From Thalassotalea sp. LPB0316 (GTDB taxonomy: Bacteria > Pseudomonadota > Gammaproteobacteria > Enterobacterales > Alteromonadaceae), in contig NZ_CP062946.1 of the NCBI RefSeq assembly GCF_014898095.1, forward strand, positions 2,914,001 through 2,978,000: 64,000 nucleotides of DNA, written 5' to 3'. The notes below the pieces were generated by a model that made no database searches, was not told where the DNA came from, and was given only the letters and a program-made list of their open reading frames with translations. A program made the position numbers and the translations under genes. Below are positions 1 through 10,537 of the stretch, in pieces. The first letter of the stretch is position 1; the number at the start of each line of letters is the position of its first letter.

Positions 1-1554
1 AAAGCAATGGCCGCGATAGGCTATTATCAACCAACAATTAATACGGCAGTGGATCGCAAACAAGAGCCATGGGTGATGACGCTAACAATTGAGCCTGGCC
101 CAGCAACGCTTTGGCATAACATAGCTATAGACGTAATCGGCGAAGCATCACAACTGAGTGAGTTTAATAATCTTGGTGCAGAAATGGGGATTGTACCTGG
201 TAAGCGAATGCAACATGACCAATACGAAAAAGTCAAAACCACTTTAATCAATCGGGCCATCCAACGAGGTTTTTTTGATGGTCAGTTGAGCTTAGCCCGC
301 CTTGAAGTCGATCGCACCAACAACCTCGCCAATGTCCTCATTAGTTACCACAGCGGTCGCCGCTATGTTTTGGGGGATGTCAGCTTTACCGGCACAACAC
401 TGCAGCCAGAACTACTCGAACAATTGATCCCATTTGAGCCTAACACACCCTATGATCAAGAACATATCAGCCGCCTCAATAGTGAATTGATTCAAACTGA
501 ATATTTCTCATCAATCAAGGTTTATCCAGCAATTGAACAGCGCAATGAGTATGAAGTTCCGGTAAATATCGAGCTATCTCCCACTCACAGCCATAATGTG
601 ACTTTAGGTCTTGGTTATACGACCAACACGAAAGAACGAGCAAGTGTGACATGGCATACACCACAAATTAATAAGTACGGCCACTCACAAAAAACCAAAA
701 TTGAGTATTCTAAAGTTAACCCGTACGCTCGTTTTCTTTACGAAATACCATTAAGCCACCCAACTAAAGACTTTCTCCAGTTGCAATTGGGACTCGAGAG
801 TAATGATTACGCCGATATATCAAGTAATATGCAACACGCGCAGATTGGCCACGTTCACAATATTCAAGGTTGGGTCGCACAGTACTATTTTCGCTACCTA
901 GCGGAAAGTTGGGATATATTATCAGATCCTCGCAATAGTAAATTTTTACTGCCTGGGCTTAGCCTAGCTAAGACAAAACGACGCGGCAAAGTTACCGATC
1001 CCGAAAGCGGTCTGCGCCAGCTTTATCAAATTGAAGCCGGTTTTGACGATTTTATGTCGGATTCAAACATTGTTCGCGCTCGTGCCCGCTTTACTTGGGT
1101 GGAGCGTTTTTGGCAGGATCATCGCTTAGTCATTCGAGGCGACTTGGGCGCGAGTTATTTCGATGATAAATTATTAGATGATGTGCCGCCGTCTCTAAGG
1201 TTTTATGCTGGTGGTGATGGCAGTATCAGAGGTTTTAGCTACCAATCACTTGGCCCGTCGATTTCTTATACCGACGACAACGGCATTGAGCAAGAGATCA
1301 CTGTCGGCGGGCGCTACCTATCTGTTGGTAGTATCGAGCATCAATATTACTTAAATGATGAATGGCGCGTAAACCTATTTACTGATTTTGGTAGTGCGTA
1401 CGATCATATCGATGATTTAAAACTTTCTTATTCGGTAGGAACAGGTATTCACTGGCTCTCTTTAATTGGCCCGATAAAATTAGAACTCGCACGCTCAATA
1501 AGTGAGCAGCAACCTGGCTGGCGGATACACATAAACATTGGAGCCGAATTATAA
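1..1554 (+). CDS. tamA: TamA, translocation and assembly module outer-membrane protein (5' end outside window)
   Basis: Outer-membrane Omp85-family protein that works with TamB to insert or assemble outer-membrane proteins. The reading frame is open from base 1 and the first ATG (base 7) lies inside the POTRA region, so the true start is upstream of the window; about 517 residues are visible. The N-terminal half is POTRA-like (for example the RRYVLGDVSFTGTTLQPELL stretch). The C-terminal half is a beta-barrel with the Omp85 hallmark GGDGSIRGF around residue 410, and it ends in a strand of barrel type. The stop codon overlaps the tamB start by one base, so the two genes are translationally coupled. 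Omp85 membership is certain; TamA rather than BamA follows from length and the tamB neighbour. Confidence 0.93.
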   Translation, partial: KAMAAIGYYQPTINTAVDRKQEPWVMTLTIEPGPATLWHNIAIDVIGEASQLSEFNNLGAEMGIVPGKRMQHDQYEKVKTTLINRAIQRGFFDGQLSLARLEVDRTNNLANVLISYHSGRRYVLGDVSFTGTTLQPELLEQLIPFEPNTPYDQEHISRLNSELIQTEYFSSIKVYPAIEQRNEYEVPVNIELSPTHSHNVTLGLGYTTNTKERASVTWHTPQINKYGHSQKTKIEYSKVNPYARFLYEIPLSHPTKDFLQLQLGLESNDYADISSNMQHAQIGHVHNIQGWVAQYYFRYLAESWDILSDPRNSKFLLPGLSLAKTKRRGKVTDPESGLRQLYQIEAGFDDFMSDSNIVRARARFTWVERFWQDHRLVIRGDLGASYFDDKLLDDVPPSLRFYAGGDGSIRGFSYQSLGPSISYTDDNGIEQEITVGGRYLSVGSIEHQYYLNDEWRVNLFTDFGSAYDHIDDLKLSYSVGTGIHWLSLIGPIKLELARSISEQQPGWRIHINIGAEL

Positions 1555-4500
1555 TGTTAGTTCGCCTTACTGGTTGGTCGCTAGGTATAGTCGTTATTAT
1601 TACAATCTTATTGGTTGTATTAACGACAACATCTGTAGGAGCAAGACTGGCCCTCAAGCTTGTCGATAGTTTTGTGCCACAAGTTGAACTTGAGTACCAA
1701 TCAGGCCAACTCAACGACAAAATAGCGCTCAACTACTTAAGGATAAACCATGAATCTGCAGATCTAGTGCTGAAAAACATCATGATTGATTGGGAGCCTA
1801 TTTTTGGCGGTATAGGCCAACTAAGAATCAAGTCACTGCAAATCAGCCACCTAGCCTTAATTCGCCATAGTACTGAAACAGCAAACGATCAAAGTTCGTC
1901 AAGCTTTACGTTACCCGTTGAGCCAATCAACCCTATTTCATTGCCTTTTAACTTAAAGGTAGACAGTGTAAAAGTCGCTAATGCAAGTATAAAAGACAAT
2001 GCGTTTAGTCAGCAGTTTGTTAATATTGAACTCTCTGCACAGTGGCTTTTTAGTCAACTAAACATAGAAAAGTTAAAGCTAGAACACCCTCAATATGGTG
2101 AAGTAGCGCTACACGGCTCAGCCAAATTAGCACAGTTTGTTCCGCTGTCTATCAGCGCCCAAATAAAGCCCAAACACCTGCCGGGTTATCGTCAATTAAA
2201 AGGCACAAATTGGCTTATCAATGTCAATGGCGATTTAACAGCCCTAACCCTCGCAGCCAAAGAAAGCACTAACATCGGCTGGCAACTAGATGGCAATATC
2301 AAGCTAAATTCGGCGAGTTTGCCTTTTGAGCTAACGTTAGATGCGCCACACATGTTGCTACCAGACAACACGCAACTGCCGTTTGATTATCGCTTATTAA
2401 CGGCTAACGTTGTTGGTGATGTCAACAAACAAGTATTTGACGTTTCAGCATATTTAGATGCCAAGATTGACGAAATACCTTATACCACTCATGTTGAAGT
2501 AAGTGGCTCACATGTTGATCAAATACTCGAGCTGACCAGCTTTTATGCCAGACAAAGTCAGCAAAATGGTACATTAGCTGGCAATGGTCGAATAAGTTTT
2601 GCAGGCTCCATCGATTGGCAAATAACGGCCGAGCTCGATAACTTGCACTTACCGGCTTATAAACAAATGAGCAATGCCATAGCAAATGGCCAGATACAAA
2701 GCCAAGGCTATTATCACAGTGACAGTTTGGCGATCAACTTTCCGCTAGTGAACTTATCGGGCAGTTATCAAGGCGAGCCAGTCAAATTAGCCGGTGACCT
2801 ATCAATTGCGCATCAACTAGCACAAAATCAATGGTCAGGTGTATCAGAACAACTGAACATAGCACTGTCGGGGTTAAACGCTCAATTGCATGGAAAAATT
2901 GATCAACAGTGGCAAGTGCAGGGCCAAATAAGTATCGATAAATTGAGTAAATGGCTACCAGAGATAGCTGGCTCTCTCGACGCCCAACTTACTTTAGAAG
3001 GAGCTTATGACTCGCCGACATTGACTGCCGAAACCATCTTTCAAAATGTTAGCTTGAGCGATATAAAGATCCCGTCAGGGCAATTAAAAGCTCAATATCA
3101 ACCTGCGTTAGCTCACAACCATAATGTTGAGTTACTGGTGCCTTCATTATTATTTAACGAATATAACATCAACAATTTAAGCATCTTGCAAACAGGCGAT
3201 CTTAGTGAACATACACTGACACTCGAAAGTAGCGGCGATGTTATGGCAAGTTTAACCCTTAATGGTGCACTTGACGACGCGCTAAACCAATGGCGTGGCA
3301 CACTAAAACAGACCTCATTACAAAGCGTCATTGGCAACTGGCAATTAACGGCGCCAATGACGCTAGCAGCCAATATTTCTGAGCAAAAACTAACCCTGGG
3401 CAGCCACTGCTGGCAAGCTAAAGCAAGTAAAATTTGTTTACCTAAGCCTGCCACACTAGCAAAAGCAGGTCAGCTTAATATGACGGTTTTACTATCAACA
3501 GATGAGCTAGCAGCACCATTTTTACGCAAAGATTACACCTTGGTCGGCGACATGCAAGGCGAGTTAGATCTCGCCTGGTCAGCGCAGGAAAAACCAGCGG
3601 CTAATTTATCGTTATCATCAGCAGATATGGTATTTACATTTCCCAATTTGCTCGAGGAAACCAGTGATAGCTTCCAAATTACGACATTCACGCTCAATGC
3701 AAGTAGCGACACTAACAAAGGTCAGTTTGCGCTTAATTTAGCAACTAAAAGAAACACGCAATTAAATGCCGACGTTCAACTAGAGCATAGCTCGGGCAAA
3801 TTATCCGGCCACCTTGATATCGGCAACGCTCAATTGGCTCATTTTGTTTCGATGTTCACTGAAGTTCAACAACTCGAAGGACAAATCAATGGTCATTTAA
3901 CCCTTAGTGGCGAGTTAAAAAAACCAGAAGTTCACGGCAAATTAAGCTTAGAACAAGGGAAAATGTTGTTGTTTGCCAACCCTACGCCGATTGAAAACCT
4001 TAACCTTCAAGCCTTGTTTAGTGGACAACAGGCAGAAATGCGTAGCGCCTTTGATGTCGGTAAAGGTACTGCTGCTGCCAATGCCGATATCAACTGGTCG
4101 ATGGAGCCCGAAATCACTGGTCAATTGATGGGCGAAAACCTTTTGTTCTTATTGCCCCCTGAATCTGATTTAGAGTTATCACCTAATTTACAATTTACAT
4201 TAAAAAACAATCAGCCGACCCTTCAAGGGGTAATCGACGTACCACGAGCTAATTTGGTGATCAGAGCCCTGCCACCAAATACCATTGAACTCAGTGACGA
4301 TCAGGTGTTTATCGATTCAAAAACTCCCACACCACTCAAAAATGGCAGTAAACTAGCACCGCTAAAAACCAACATCCAAGTAAACCTTGGTAACAGCATT
4401 AATTTCAATGCGCTTGGTATGACAGGCACATTGGCAGGTAATATTGAATTATTAAAATCAGACAATCGTCCAACCGAATTATATGGCCCGTTAAACCTAG

Positions 4501-5069
4501 TATCCGGCGAATACAAAGCCTACGGTCAAAGACTTAAGATTCAACCTAACAGTGTGATTAACTTCAGTGGCCCTGTAGATAATGCCAATTTAAATATCCG
4601 CGCGGCAAGGGAAATAAAGTTAGATGATGTTATCGCCGGCCTAAATGTAACAGGCACGATAGCCCAACCACTGATAAAAATTTACTCCGACCCGGTGATG
4701 GAGGAGCAAGAAGCACTGTCTTATATTATTCGCGGTAAAGGGTTACATGCCGATCAAAGTAATCAATCGGTTACCACCGCAACCTCTATTGGCTCTGCTA
4801 CCCTGTCAGTATTAGGCGTAACGGATATGGTCGAAGAGCTAACAGGGATCCGTCAGCTTGAAATTGATACCTACGGTGAAGGGGACGATACTCAGGTTAC
4901 CGTCAGCGGTATGGTCACTGACCACATCTATTTAAAGTACGGCATCGGTGTTTACCAACCGCTCAATGAAATTACCATGCGTTTATACTTAATTCAGCAA
5001 TCATGGTTAGAAACCGTGTCTGGCTTGAATAACTCAATAGATATTTACTACTCCTTTTACATCGATTAA
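1554..5069 (+). CDS. tamB: TamB, inner-membrane-anchored AsmA-like translocation protein
   Basis: Large periplasm-spanning partner of TamA, anchored in the inner membrane and forming a long hydrophobic beta-groove used in outer-membrane protein assembly and phospholipid transport. The 1171-residue protein begins with one transmembrane helix (about residues 7-29, rich in V, I, L and T). A long beta-rich, low-cysteine body follows, ending in the conserved TamB (DUF490) C-terminal domain with EEQEALSYIIRGKG and a terminal beta-strand ending YSFYID. Length is a little below the roughly 1260 residues of the E. coli protein. The ATG overlaps the last base of tamA, which fixes the start. The pair forms a two-gene operon; the next gene begins 261 bases later. 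Confidence 0.93.
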   Translation: MLVRLTGWSLGIVVIITILLVVLTTTSVGARLALKLVDSFVPQVELEYQSGQLNDKIALNYLRINHESADLVLKNIMIDWEPIFGGIGQLRIKSLQISHLALIRHSTETANDQSSSSFTLPVEPINPISLPFNLKVDSVKVANASIKDNAFSQQFVNIELSAQWLFSQLNIEKLKLEHPQYGEVALHGSAKLAQFVPLSISAQIKPKHLPGYRQLKGTNWLINVNGDLTALTLAAKESTNIGWQLDGNIKLNSASLPFELTLDAPHMLLPDNTQLPFDYRLLTANVVGDVNKQVFDVSAYLDAKIDEIPYTTHVEVSGSHVDQILELTSFYARQSQQNGTLAGNGRISFAGSIDWQITAELDNLHLPAYKQMSNAIANGQIQSQGYYHSDSLAINFPLVNLSGSYQGEPVKLAGDLSIAHQLAQNQWSGVSEQLNIALSGLNAQLHGKIDQQWQVQGQISIDKLSKWLPEIAGSLDAQLTLEGAYDSPTLTAETIFQNVSLSDIKIPSGQLKAQYQPALAHNHNVELLVPSLLFNEYNINNLSILQTGDLSEHTLTLESSGDVMASLTLNGALDDALNQWRGTLKQTSLQSVIGNWQLTAPMTLAANISEQKLTLGSHCWQAKASKICLPKPATLAKAGQLNMTVLLSTDELAAPFLRKDYTLVGDMQGELDLAWSAQEKPAANLSLSSADMVFTFPNLLEETSDSFQITTFTLNASSDTNKGQFALNLATKRNTQLNADVQLEHSSGKLSGHLDIGNAQLAHFVSMFTEVQQLEGQINGHLTLSGELKKPEVHGKLSLEQGKMLLFANPTPIENLNLQALFSGQQAEMRSAFDVGKGTAAANADINWSMEPEITGQLMGENLLFLLPPESDLELSPNLQFTLKNNQPTLQGVIDVPRANLVIRALPPNTIELSDDQVFIDSKTPTPLKNGSKLAPLKTNIQVNLGNSINFNALGMTGTLAGNIELLKSDNRPTELYGPLNLVSGEYKAYGQRLKIQPNSVINFSGPVDNANLNIRAAREIKLDDVIAGLNVTGTIAQPLIKIYSDPVMEEQEALSYIIRGKGLHADQSNQSVTTATSIGSATLSVLGVTDMVEELTGIRQLEIDTYGEGDDTQVTVSGMVTDHIYLKYGIGVYQPLNEITMRLYLIQQSWLETVSGLNNSIDIYYSFYID

Positions 5070-5330
5070 GTCGAGTGCTTGATTGGAGAGCATAGTACGT
5101 CTTGATGTAAAAAAATGTACTCTTCCTTAACATTATGTACGTGCGCTTTTAATTGCTTATTTTTCGAGCTATAAGTAACCCTAATGAGTGCATCTTGTAA
5201 ACGAAAGCGCTTTTTAGTTAAGTAGGTGTTTATATTTATGTCACCATGGGTTTCAGAGATTAGCGGTCGCTAGATAAATCGCAGTATTAGTATCTCCATT
5301 ATTGTGTATGCATTCGAGGACGAAAGCTTT

Positions 5331-7784
5331 ATGAAAATCAAGTATAAACTGTTCTATATACCTGGTCTTTTGATTATTCTATTTTTACTAATAATACACT
5401 GGGTTGTATTCAATCAAGTAAGAGATAACATTGAAACTTCTTTACTAAGTTCTCAGCGTATTTTGCTAGACAGTACCACGAGTAGTATTTATGAGTTTAT
5501 CGACCAGTATGTTGACCTTGTTACTTACCTTCAAACATTTGATACGGTAAAAGACACCAGTGAGTATAAAAACATTAGTGCCCACTACAAAGGGCTTTCT
5601 GACCAACAAGGGATTAATGTTCGCAGCTTATTCAAGCAAACACTCAAAACCTACCCAGAGTTTGCCTATTTTGCCACCTACACAAAAGAAAACGCAATTA
5701 ATGTTATCTACGAGCCATACAATGAACAGTTAAAATTGACAGAAGACAGTTATCATAAAGGCTTCTCATATCGAGACTGGTATAGCGGAGCAATGAATCA
5801 ACGCGCTACATATGTCAGTGAAGCCTATATGAGTGCTTCAATATTACAGCCCGTTGTCGCCATTTCAACGCCCATTTTTGTTAAAGAAGACATCGTCGGA
5901 ATAATGATTGGCTCACTGAAATTGACAACGCTGAGTAATTTCTTAGCTGAGCTCAATTTTGGTCAAACTGGACACGCTTACATTATTGATAAAAATAACC
6001 AGATAGTCGCGCATCCAGATCCTAAGTACTTCAAAGACAATCAATTATTCAGTTTAAATGATAGTGATATTCTTAATACTATTAGGCAAAGCGCAGGTTT
6101 TGAACTTCAACCGGGCCTTTTAAAAGCCTACGATCCCTTAACCAACAGCGAAGTTTATTTTGCGTTCAATAAGCTCGATGATACGGGCTGGACAGTAATT
6201 ACACAAATGTCGGTGGAAGAAGTTGATAAGCCCATTAAGAAAATGTACCAGACAATTTTCTTACCTTCTATGATAATCGCGCCACTTCTATTGTTCGCCT
6301 TATTTCTCATCGTTAGACGCGTTGTCCAACGCATTGAGTTACTCTCGAAAATTTCAGAGAATATTGACGACGATAGCCTTGAAATTGATGATAACGAGAT
6401 GCGAAGTCTACAAAACTTACAGGGGGGCAATGATGAGACTTTGAAGCTTTTAGACAGTTTTGAATCTATGCTCGAACGATTAAGGCATAGTTTTAACAAC
6501 GTAGACTTTTTAGCAAATCACGATCAATTAACAGCGCTACCTAACAGGCGGAGCTTTCACTTTGAAGTGAAGAAGTTCATTGATTCAGGTAACAGCGGCG
6601 CTATCGTTATCCTAGATATCGACAACTTTAAAATAATCAACGATACCAAGGGCCATGCATTTGGCGATAAGGTATTAGTAGAAATAGCATCGCTGTTGCG
6701 AACTAAAAATAATGATCGTTTTTACTTTTCTCGCTTTGGTGGTGATGAGTTTTTAGCTTGCATTAAAGTTCAAGGTGAAAACGCTATTGAAGCTGCAATT
6801 GCAGAATTGCACGAGGCGATTACCACAGTGATTGACATAGATGGCATTGAAATTGATATCAACTGTAGTATGGGGGTTTCTCTATTCCCTGAACATCAAA
6901 CCAACATTGATGAATTAATTAAAACAGCTGACTTAGCACTTTTTGAGGCCAAGGAAAGTGGTAAAAAGCGTTATGCCTATTATAACTCAACGCTCAAAAG
7001 CAGAATTATTGAAGAAGTTGATATAGAAAACAGCATCAAAGATGCACTTAATAACGACGGTTTTAAACTGGTTTATCAGCCACAGGTGAATATTAAAACC
7101 GGTGAATTAATCGCATTTGAAGCGCTAATTAGAATGAAAAATGGTGTGTATCACCCTGGCCAGTTTATTCCTGTTGCAGAAAAATATGGACACATTTCGG
7201 ATATTGGCCGATGGACATTATTAGAGAGCATTAAGCAACTTTCACAATGGCAAAATGACGGGTTACCAGTCCACCCTATCTCAGTCAATTATTCTGCAGG
7301 TCAATTCGTCGATAAGGACTTTATTAGCTTTGTTAAACAAACGCTTTCACATTATCGCGTATCTGAAAAGTATCTAGAGCTTGAAATCACAGAAGGTCTA
7401 TTTATAAAACCGATGGCAGACGTCAATCAATTATTAAATGATCTGAGTGCCATGGGAATCAAGTTATCAATCGATGATTTTGGCACTGGCTACTCATCAA
7501 TAAGTTATCTAATGTCCCTACCAGTAAATAAGGTAAAATTAGATAGAAGTCTGTGTGTTAATTACTTAAACGATAAAGATTCTCCGGTAGTTGAGTCAAT
7601 GATCCAGTTGATCAAAAGCTTTGATATGGTGGTGTTGGCAGAAGGCGTAGAAGAAAAATCAGACGTTGACATGCTGGTAAAATTAGACTGCGATATTATT
7701 CAAGGGTATTACTTTGATAAACCACTTGATGCAGATGACGCAAGGGTTCGATTAACCAGTGACTACCGAAAAATGATACCGTAG
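5331..7784 (+). CDS. Membrane-bound GGDEF-EAL protein with periplasmic Cache-type sensor
   Basis: Probable bifunctional cyclic-di-GMP synthase/phosphodiesterase. A transmembrane helix near residues 10-30 is followed by a periplasmic dCACHE-like sensor (about 35-300), a second helix (about 310-335), a GGDEF domain and an EAL domain, about 817 residues in all. The active-site signature FGGDEF is intact. The EAL domain keeps FEALIRM, ELEITEG, IDDFGTGYSS, KLDRS and AEGVEE, so both activities look possible. I chose the ATG at 5331 because AGGA at 5317-5320 sits ten bases before it. The GTG at 5304 lacks a ribosome binding site. It sits alone between tamB and a pilin gene, so its ligand is unknown. 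A role in attachment control is inference from the neighbouring MSHA-like pilin. Confidence 0.92.
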   Translation: MKIKYKLFYIPGLLIILFLLIIHWVVFNQVRDNIETSLLSSQRILLDSTTSSIYEFIDQYVDLVTYLQTFDTVKDTSEYKNISAHYKGLSDQQGINVRSLFKQTLKTYPEFAYFATYTKENAINVIYEPYNEQLKLTEDSYHKGFSYRDWYSGAMNQRATYVSEAYMSASILQPVVAISTPIFVKEDIVGIMIGSLKLTTLSNFLAELNFGQTGHAYIIDKNNQIVAHPDPKYFKDNQLFSLNDSDILNTIRQSAGFELQPGLLKAYDPLTNSEVYFAFNKLDDTGWTVITQMSVEEVDKPIKKMYQTIFLPSMIIAPLLLFALFLIVRRVVQRIELLSKISENIDDDSLEIDDNEMRSLQNLQGGNDETLKLLDSFESMLERLRHSFNNVDFLANHDQLTALPNRRSFHFEVKKFIDSGNSGAIVILDIDNFKIINDTKGHAFGDKVLVEIASLLRTKNNDRFYFSRFGGDEFLACIKVQGENAIEAAIAELHEAITTVIDIDGIEIDINCSMGVSLFPEHQTNIDELIKTADLALFEAKESGKKRYAYYNSTLKSRIIEEVDIENSIKDALNNDGFKLVYQPQVNIKTGELIAFEALIRMKNGVYHPGQFIPVAEKYGHISDIGRWTLLESIKQLSQWQNDGLPVHPISVNYSAGQFVDKDFISFVKQTLSHYRVSEKYLELEITEGLFIKPMADVNQLLNDLSAMGIKLSIDDFGTGYSSISYLMSLPVNKVKLDRSLCVNYLNDKDSPVVESMIQLIKSFDMVVLAEGVEEKSDVDMLVKLDCDIIQGYYFDKPLDADDARVRLTSDYRKMIP

Positions 7785-8018
7785 CCAACCGTGTTAGCAC
7801 CATTACTCTGTGAGTAGTTAGCTAATCCAAGTTAAGGCGGTGACATATTGCCGTCTTTACCTACTTTTATCTTTGCTTCGCGGCAAACTGCCTATAGCGT
7901 TACGCAGCTGTAACAAGATGTACCCTCGCTTTCAATCGCCCTAATTCAAGGTTAACATCTGAGCCCTTCGACGCTCATTAGCGTGTTAAATAATTTAAAT
8001 TTTACCTGAATTAAGCAT

Positions 8019-8042
8019 ATATCGGGCTTTAAATACCGATAT
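8019..8042 (+). promoter_or_regulatory. Short hairpin directly before the pilin ribosome binding site
   Basis: A 7-bp inverted repeat (ATATCGG at 8019-8025 and CCGATAT at 8036-8042) ends two bases before the GGAG Shine-Dalgarno (8044-8047) of the pilin gene. A hairpin here could modulate translation initiation. The function is inference only. The rest of 7785-8018 holds no ORF or recognisable riboswitch core that I can see. Confidence 0.3.
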
Positions 8043-8052
8043 TGGAGTACTT

Positions 8053-8547
8053 ATGATGAAACCAGCTAAAGGCTTTACCCTCATTGAATTAGTCGTCGTG
8101 ATAGTTATTCTCGGTATACTCTCTGCGGTCGCCGCCCCTAAATTTATTGACCTTCAACGCGATGCTAATATCTCTGCGTTGCAGAGCGTCAAGGGCTCAA
8201 TAAACTCCGCTAACCAACTGGTTTACTCTAAATCTGTGGTGATGGGGATTGAAAATAAAGACTGCGCGCAAGAAGGTTGTAGTATAGAAATCAATGGTCA
8301 AACATTGACGCCACTCAATGGTTTTATTCGCCCAGAAGAGTATAAAGATGCGAACGAGCTGCTTATCGCGATGAATTTACCGGAAGAAGACTGGCACGTA
8401 TGCGGGGTTTTAGATACCAATATCACATCTCGCAGTATCTACAATGAGTCAGCTGGAGATTGTAACCACGCTCGAAAGTGTTACATTCGTTACCGTATGA
8501 ATATAGACAACACACCTAATGTTGAAATAATTGATGACGACTGTTAA
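8053..8547 (+). CDS. Type IV prepilin of the MSHA (MshA-like) class
   Basis: Type IVa prepilin of 164 residues. A short basic leader ends at the prepilin peptidase site, G followed by FTLIEL with the conserved Glu at mature position 5. The classic hydrophobic alpha-1 helix comes next, then APKFIDLQRDA, a sequence typical of MSHA pilins. The globular part carries several cysteines, including one at the last residue, so disulphide-stabilised C-terminal loops are likely. GGAG at 8044-8047 supports the ATG at 8053; the following ATG codon is an alternative. No assembly genes (ATPase, platform, secretin) are present here, so this is an orphan pilin that would depend on an MSHA or type IV machine encoded elsewhere. 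Whether it is the major pilin or a minor subunit cannot be decided. Confidence 0.85.
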   Translation: MMKPAKGFTLIELVVVIVILGILSAVAAPKFIDLQRDANISALQSVKGSINSANQLVYSKSVVMGIENKDCAQEGCSIEINGQTLTPLNGFIRPEEYKDANELLIAMNLPEEDWHVCGVLDTNITSRSIYNESAGDCNHARKCYIRYRMNIDNTPNVEIIDDDC

Positions 8548-8622
8548 CGGTAATCAATCGAATACGACACATTAAACATTCACTTATATCTTCGATGGCG
8601 CTTTAATTTAACTAAGTTTCTG

Positions 8623-10257
8623 TTAATCCAATTTAAAGCGCTCAACAGAATGTGATAATTGCCTCGCTAATGCCATTGTCTGACACGCTTGTTCACTGTT
8701 GCGTTTTGCGACGTCAAAATTGTTATTCGTATGATCAGATAAAATCGTTAAATTCTGACTGATATCATGTGCTACTTGAGCTTGCTCTTCTGTCGCTGTC
8801 GCTGTTTGAGCCGCCATGTTACTCACTTTATTACAAGCTGTAGCGATATCATCAAGCGAAACTAGTGCTTGTTTGGCCTTATCTGCTGTCGATATTGCGC
8901 CTTGGCTACCATCATTAATCGACTGAACCGCTTTTTTAACGCCCGTCTGTAAATTTTCAATCATTTCCTGAATGCTTTGTGTCGACTCTTGAGTGCGACT
9001 TGCTAAAGATCGCACTTCGTCTGCGACAACAGCAAACCCGCGCCCTTGTTCACCCGCACGTGCAGCTTCAATAGCTGCATTTAGCGCCAAAAGATTAGTT
9101 TGCTCAGCAATACTTTTAATCACATCGAGCACAGACGCTATATCGTTTGAATATTCAGATAATTGACCTATGACCTCAGCAGCAGTATCTATGGTCTGTG
9201 ATAACCCCTCCATTTCAGCAACCGTTATCTTTGTCACCGAGCTACCTTCTTGTGTTAACCGGTTTACCTCATCAATTTGATCTGAGGTAGACACTGCTGT
9301 TTGTGCTACCTCCTTAACAGCAAAAGACAGTTCATTGACGGCGGTTACAATCGAGTCAACTTTATCGGTTTGTTGCTGACTAGTAACCTGAACACTTTTT
9401 ACGCCGCTATCTAAATTTTCAACACCGCCAATTACCGACCGAGATTGTTCCAATATCGAACGAATGAGATCTGCCAAACCACCTATTAATTCATCAAAGT
9501 CATTCGCTAGTTGACCAATTTCATCAGTCCTTTGGGAGTTTATCCGACGTGTTAAGTCACCATCGCCACTGTTGAGGCCCTTAATTTCGTCAGATAATGT
9601 CAGAATTAAATTTGATAGAGATTTAGGCCCTAATGTGCCTACAGCGAAGGTTAACGTGACCACGATTAAGCTGAAAATGGATAAAGCAATCGTCCCCTTA
9701 CTTACACTGCCAATAGTTTCACGACTCAAATCAGCACTCGCTTTATCAGCATCCTCACCCGCAGTATTATAGTATTCTCGCAGTGTTTCAAATTTTGTTA
9801 ATACGTCTGAATCACTCAACGTTTTAGCCGATGCTAACTGACCTTGCTCTACTAATTCAAATACTCGTCGGGCACTAGATAACCAATTATCATATGCTCC
9901 TTTGAACGCGTTTAACTTGACTAAAATATCGGGATAATCTTTCATCAATCGTCGATAATCTTCCATTCTATCTAGCGCTTGTTTGGCATTTTCTTCGAAC
10001 ATTACTTTGTGATTTTTAAATTGCTCATCGACCGTTGTGTTCTGCAAAATACTTAATTCAGCTACTCTGGCTTGATACAAATCTCGATCAGCATTCAATA
10101 CAGAAGAAATTGCAAGATTAAACGTTTGACCGATTTGAGTCATCCCTTCTTCCGTTTTAGCTATTAACTTGGTGTATAAAAACGCAGATAAAATGAAAAT
10201 AACACCAATACCACAAAAGAAAGCCGTATAGCGAAACCGTATGCTATTAAAATTCAT
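8623..10257 (-). CDS. Methyl-accepting chemotaxis protein
   Basis: Transmembrane chemoreceptor of 544 residues that signals to CheA/CheW. It has an N-terminal transmembrane helix (about 10-30), a mostly helical periplasmic ligand domain of four-helix-bundle type, and a second helix (about 190-212). A HAMP segment and a long cytoplasmic coiled coil follow, with the highly conserved hairpin tip [19 protein letters not shown] and [12 protein letters not shown]. There is no C-terminal CheR-binding pentapeptide. I start it at the ATG at 10257 ([10 protein letters not shown]) because AAGGA lies eight bases upstream. The longer reading frame up to 10365 adds 36 residues with no signal or ribosome site. 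It is a single gene; its ligand is unknown. Confidence 0.93.
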   Translation of the reverse strand: MNFNSIRFRYTAFFCGIGVIFILSAFLYTKLIAKTEEGMTQIGQTFNLAISSVLNADRDLYQARVAELSILQNTTVDEQFKNHKVMFEENAKQALDRMEDYRRLMKDYPDILVKLNAFKGAYDNWLSSARRVFELVEQGQLASAKTLSDSDVLTKFETLREYYNTAGEDADKASADLSRETIGSVSKGTIALSIFSLIVVTLTFAVGTLGPKSLSNLILTLSDEIKGLNSGDGDLTRRINSQRTDEIGQLANDFDELIGGLADLIRSILEQSRSVIGGVENLDSGVKSVQVTSQQQTDKVDSIVTAVNELSFAVKEVAQTAVSTSDQIDEVNRLTQEGSSVTKITVAEMEGLSQTIDTAAEVIGQLSEYSNDIASVLDVIKSIAEQTNLLALNAAIEAARAGEQGRGFAVVADEVRSLASRTQESTQSIQEMIENLQTGVKKAVQSINDGSQGAISTADKAKQALVSLDDIATACNKVSNMAAQTATATEEQAQVAHDISQNLTILSDHTNNNFDVAKRNSEQACQTMALARQLSHSVERFKLD

Positions 10258-10431
10258 TACATTATCCTTATCGAACAACAAATTAATTCTCTTGGTATTA
10301 CTAGATTGTAGAACATATATTGAAAGACAAAGCGTTAATTGCATTTCGACTTCAAGTGTCCGCACTTGAAAGACGCGCTTTCAACACATTAGATAACAGC
10401 GCTCTAAGCATTAGGAAGGTATAAAAATAAA

Positions 10432-10457
10432 AAAGCCAATGCGGGTGCATTGGCTTT
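10432..10457 (-). terminator. Factor-independent terminator after the porin gene
   Basis: Perfect 11-bp stem AAAGCCAATGC / GCATTGGCTTT with a GGGT loop. Read on the minus strand it is followed by a run of T, so it ends the porin transcript about 80 bases after its stop codon and insulates the chemoreceptor gene. Confidence 0.85.
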
Positions 10458-10537
10458 GGTCTATGAATATCCATCAATCGTTATTTATAACTTGTTTCTT
10501 GGGCTTTATCTTCCGACTTTAACAATGCTGATATTCA

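Noticed and set aside
5304..5330. GTG start for the GGDEF-EAL gene
   Set aside because: No ribosome binding site. The ATG at 5331 has AGGA at ideal spacing and begins directly before the first membrane helix.
7785..8052. Cyclic-di-GMP riboswitch before the pilin gene
   Set aside because: The conserved GEMM core sequences are absent; only a short hairpin is present.
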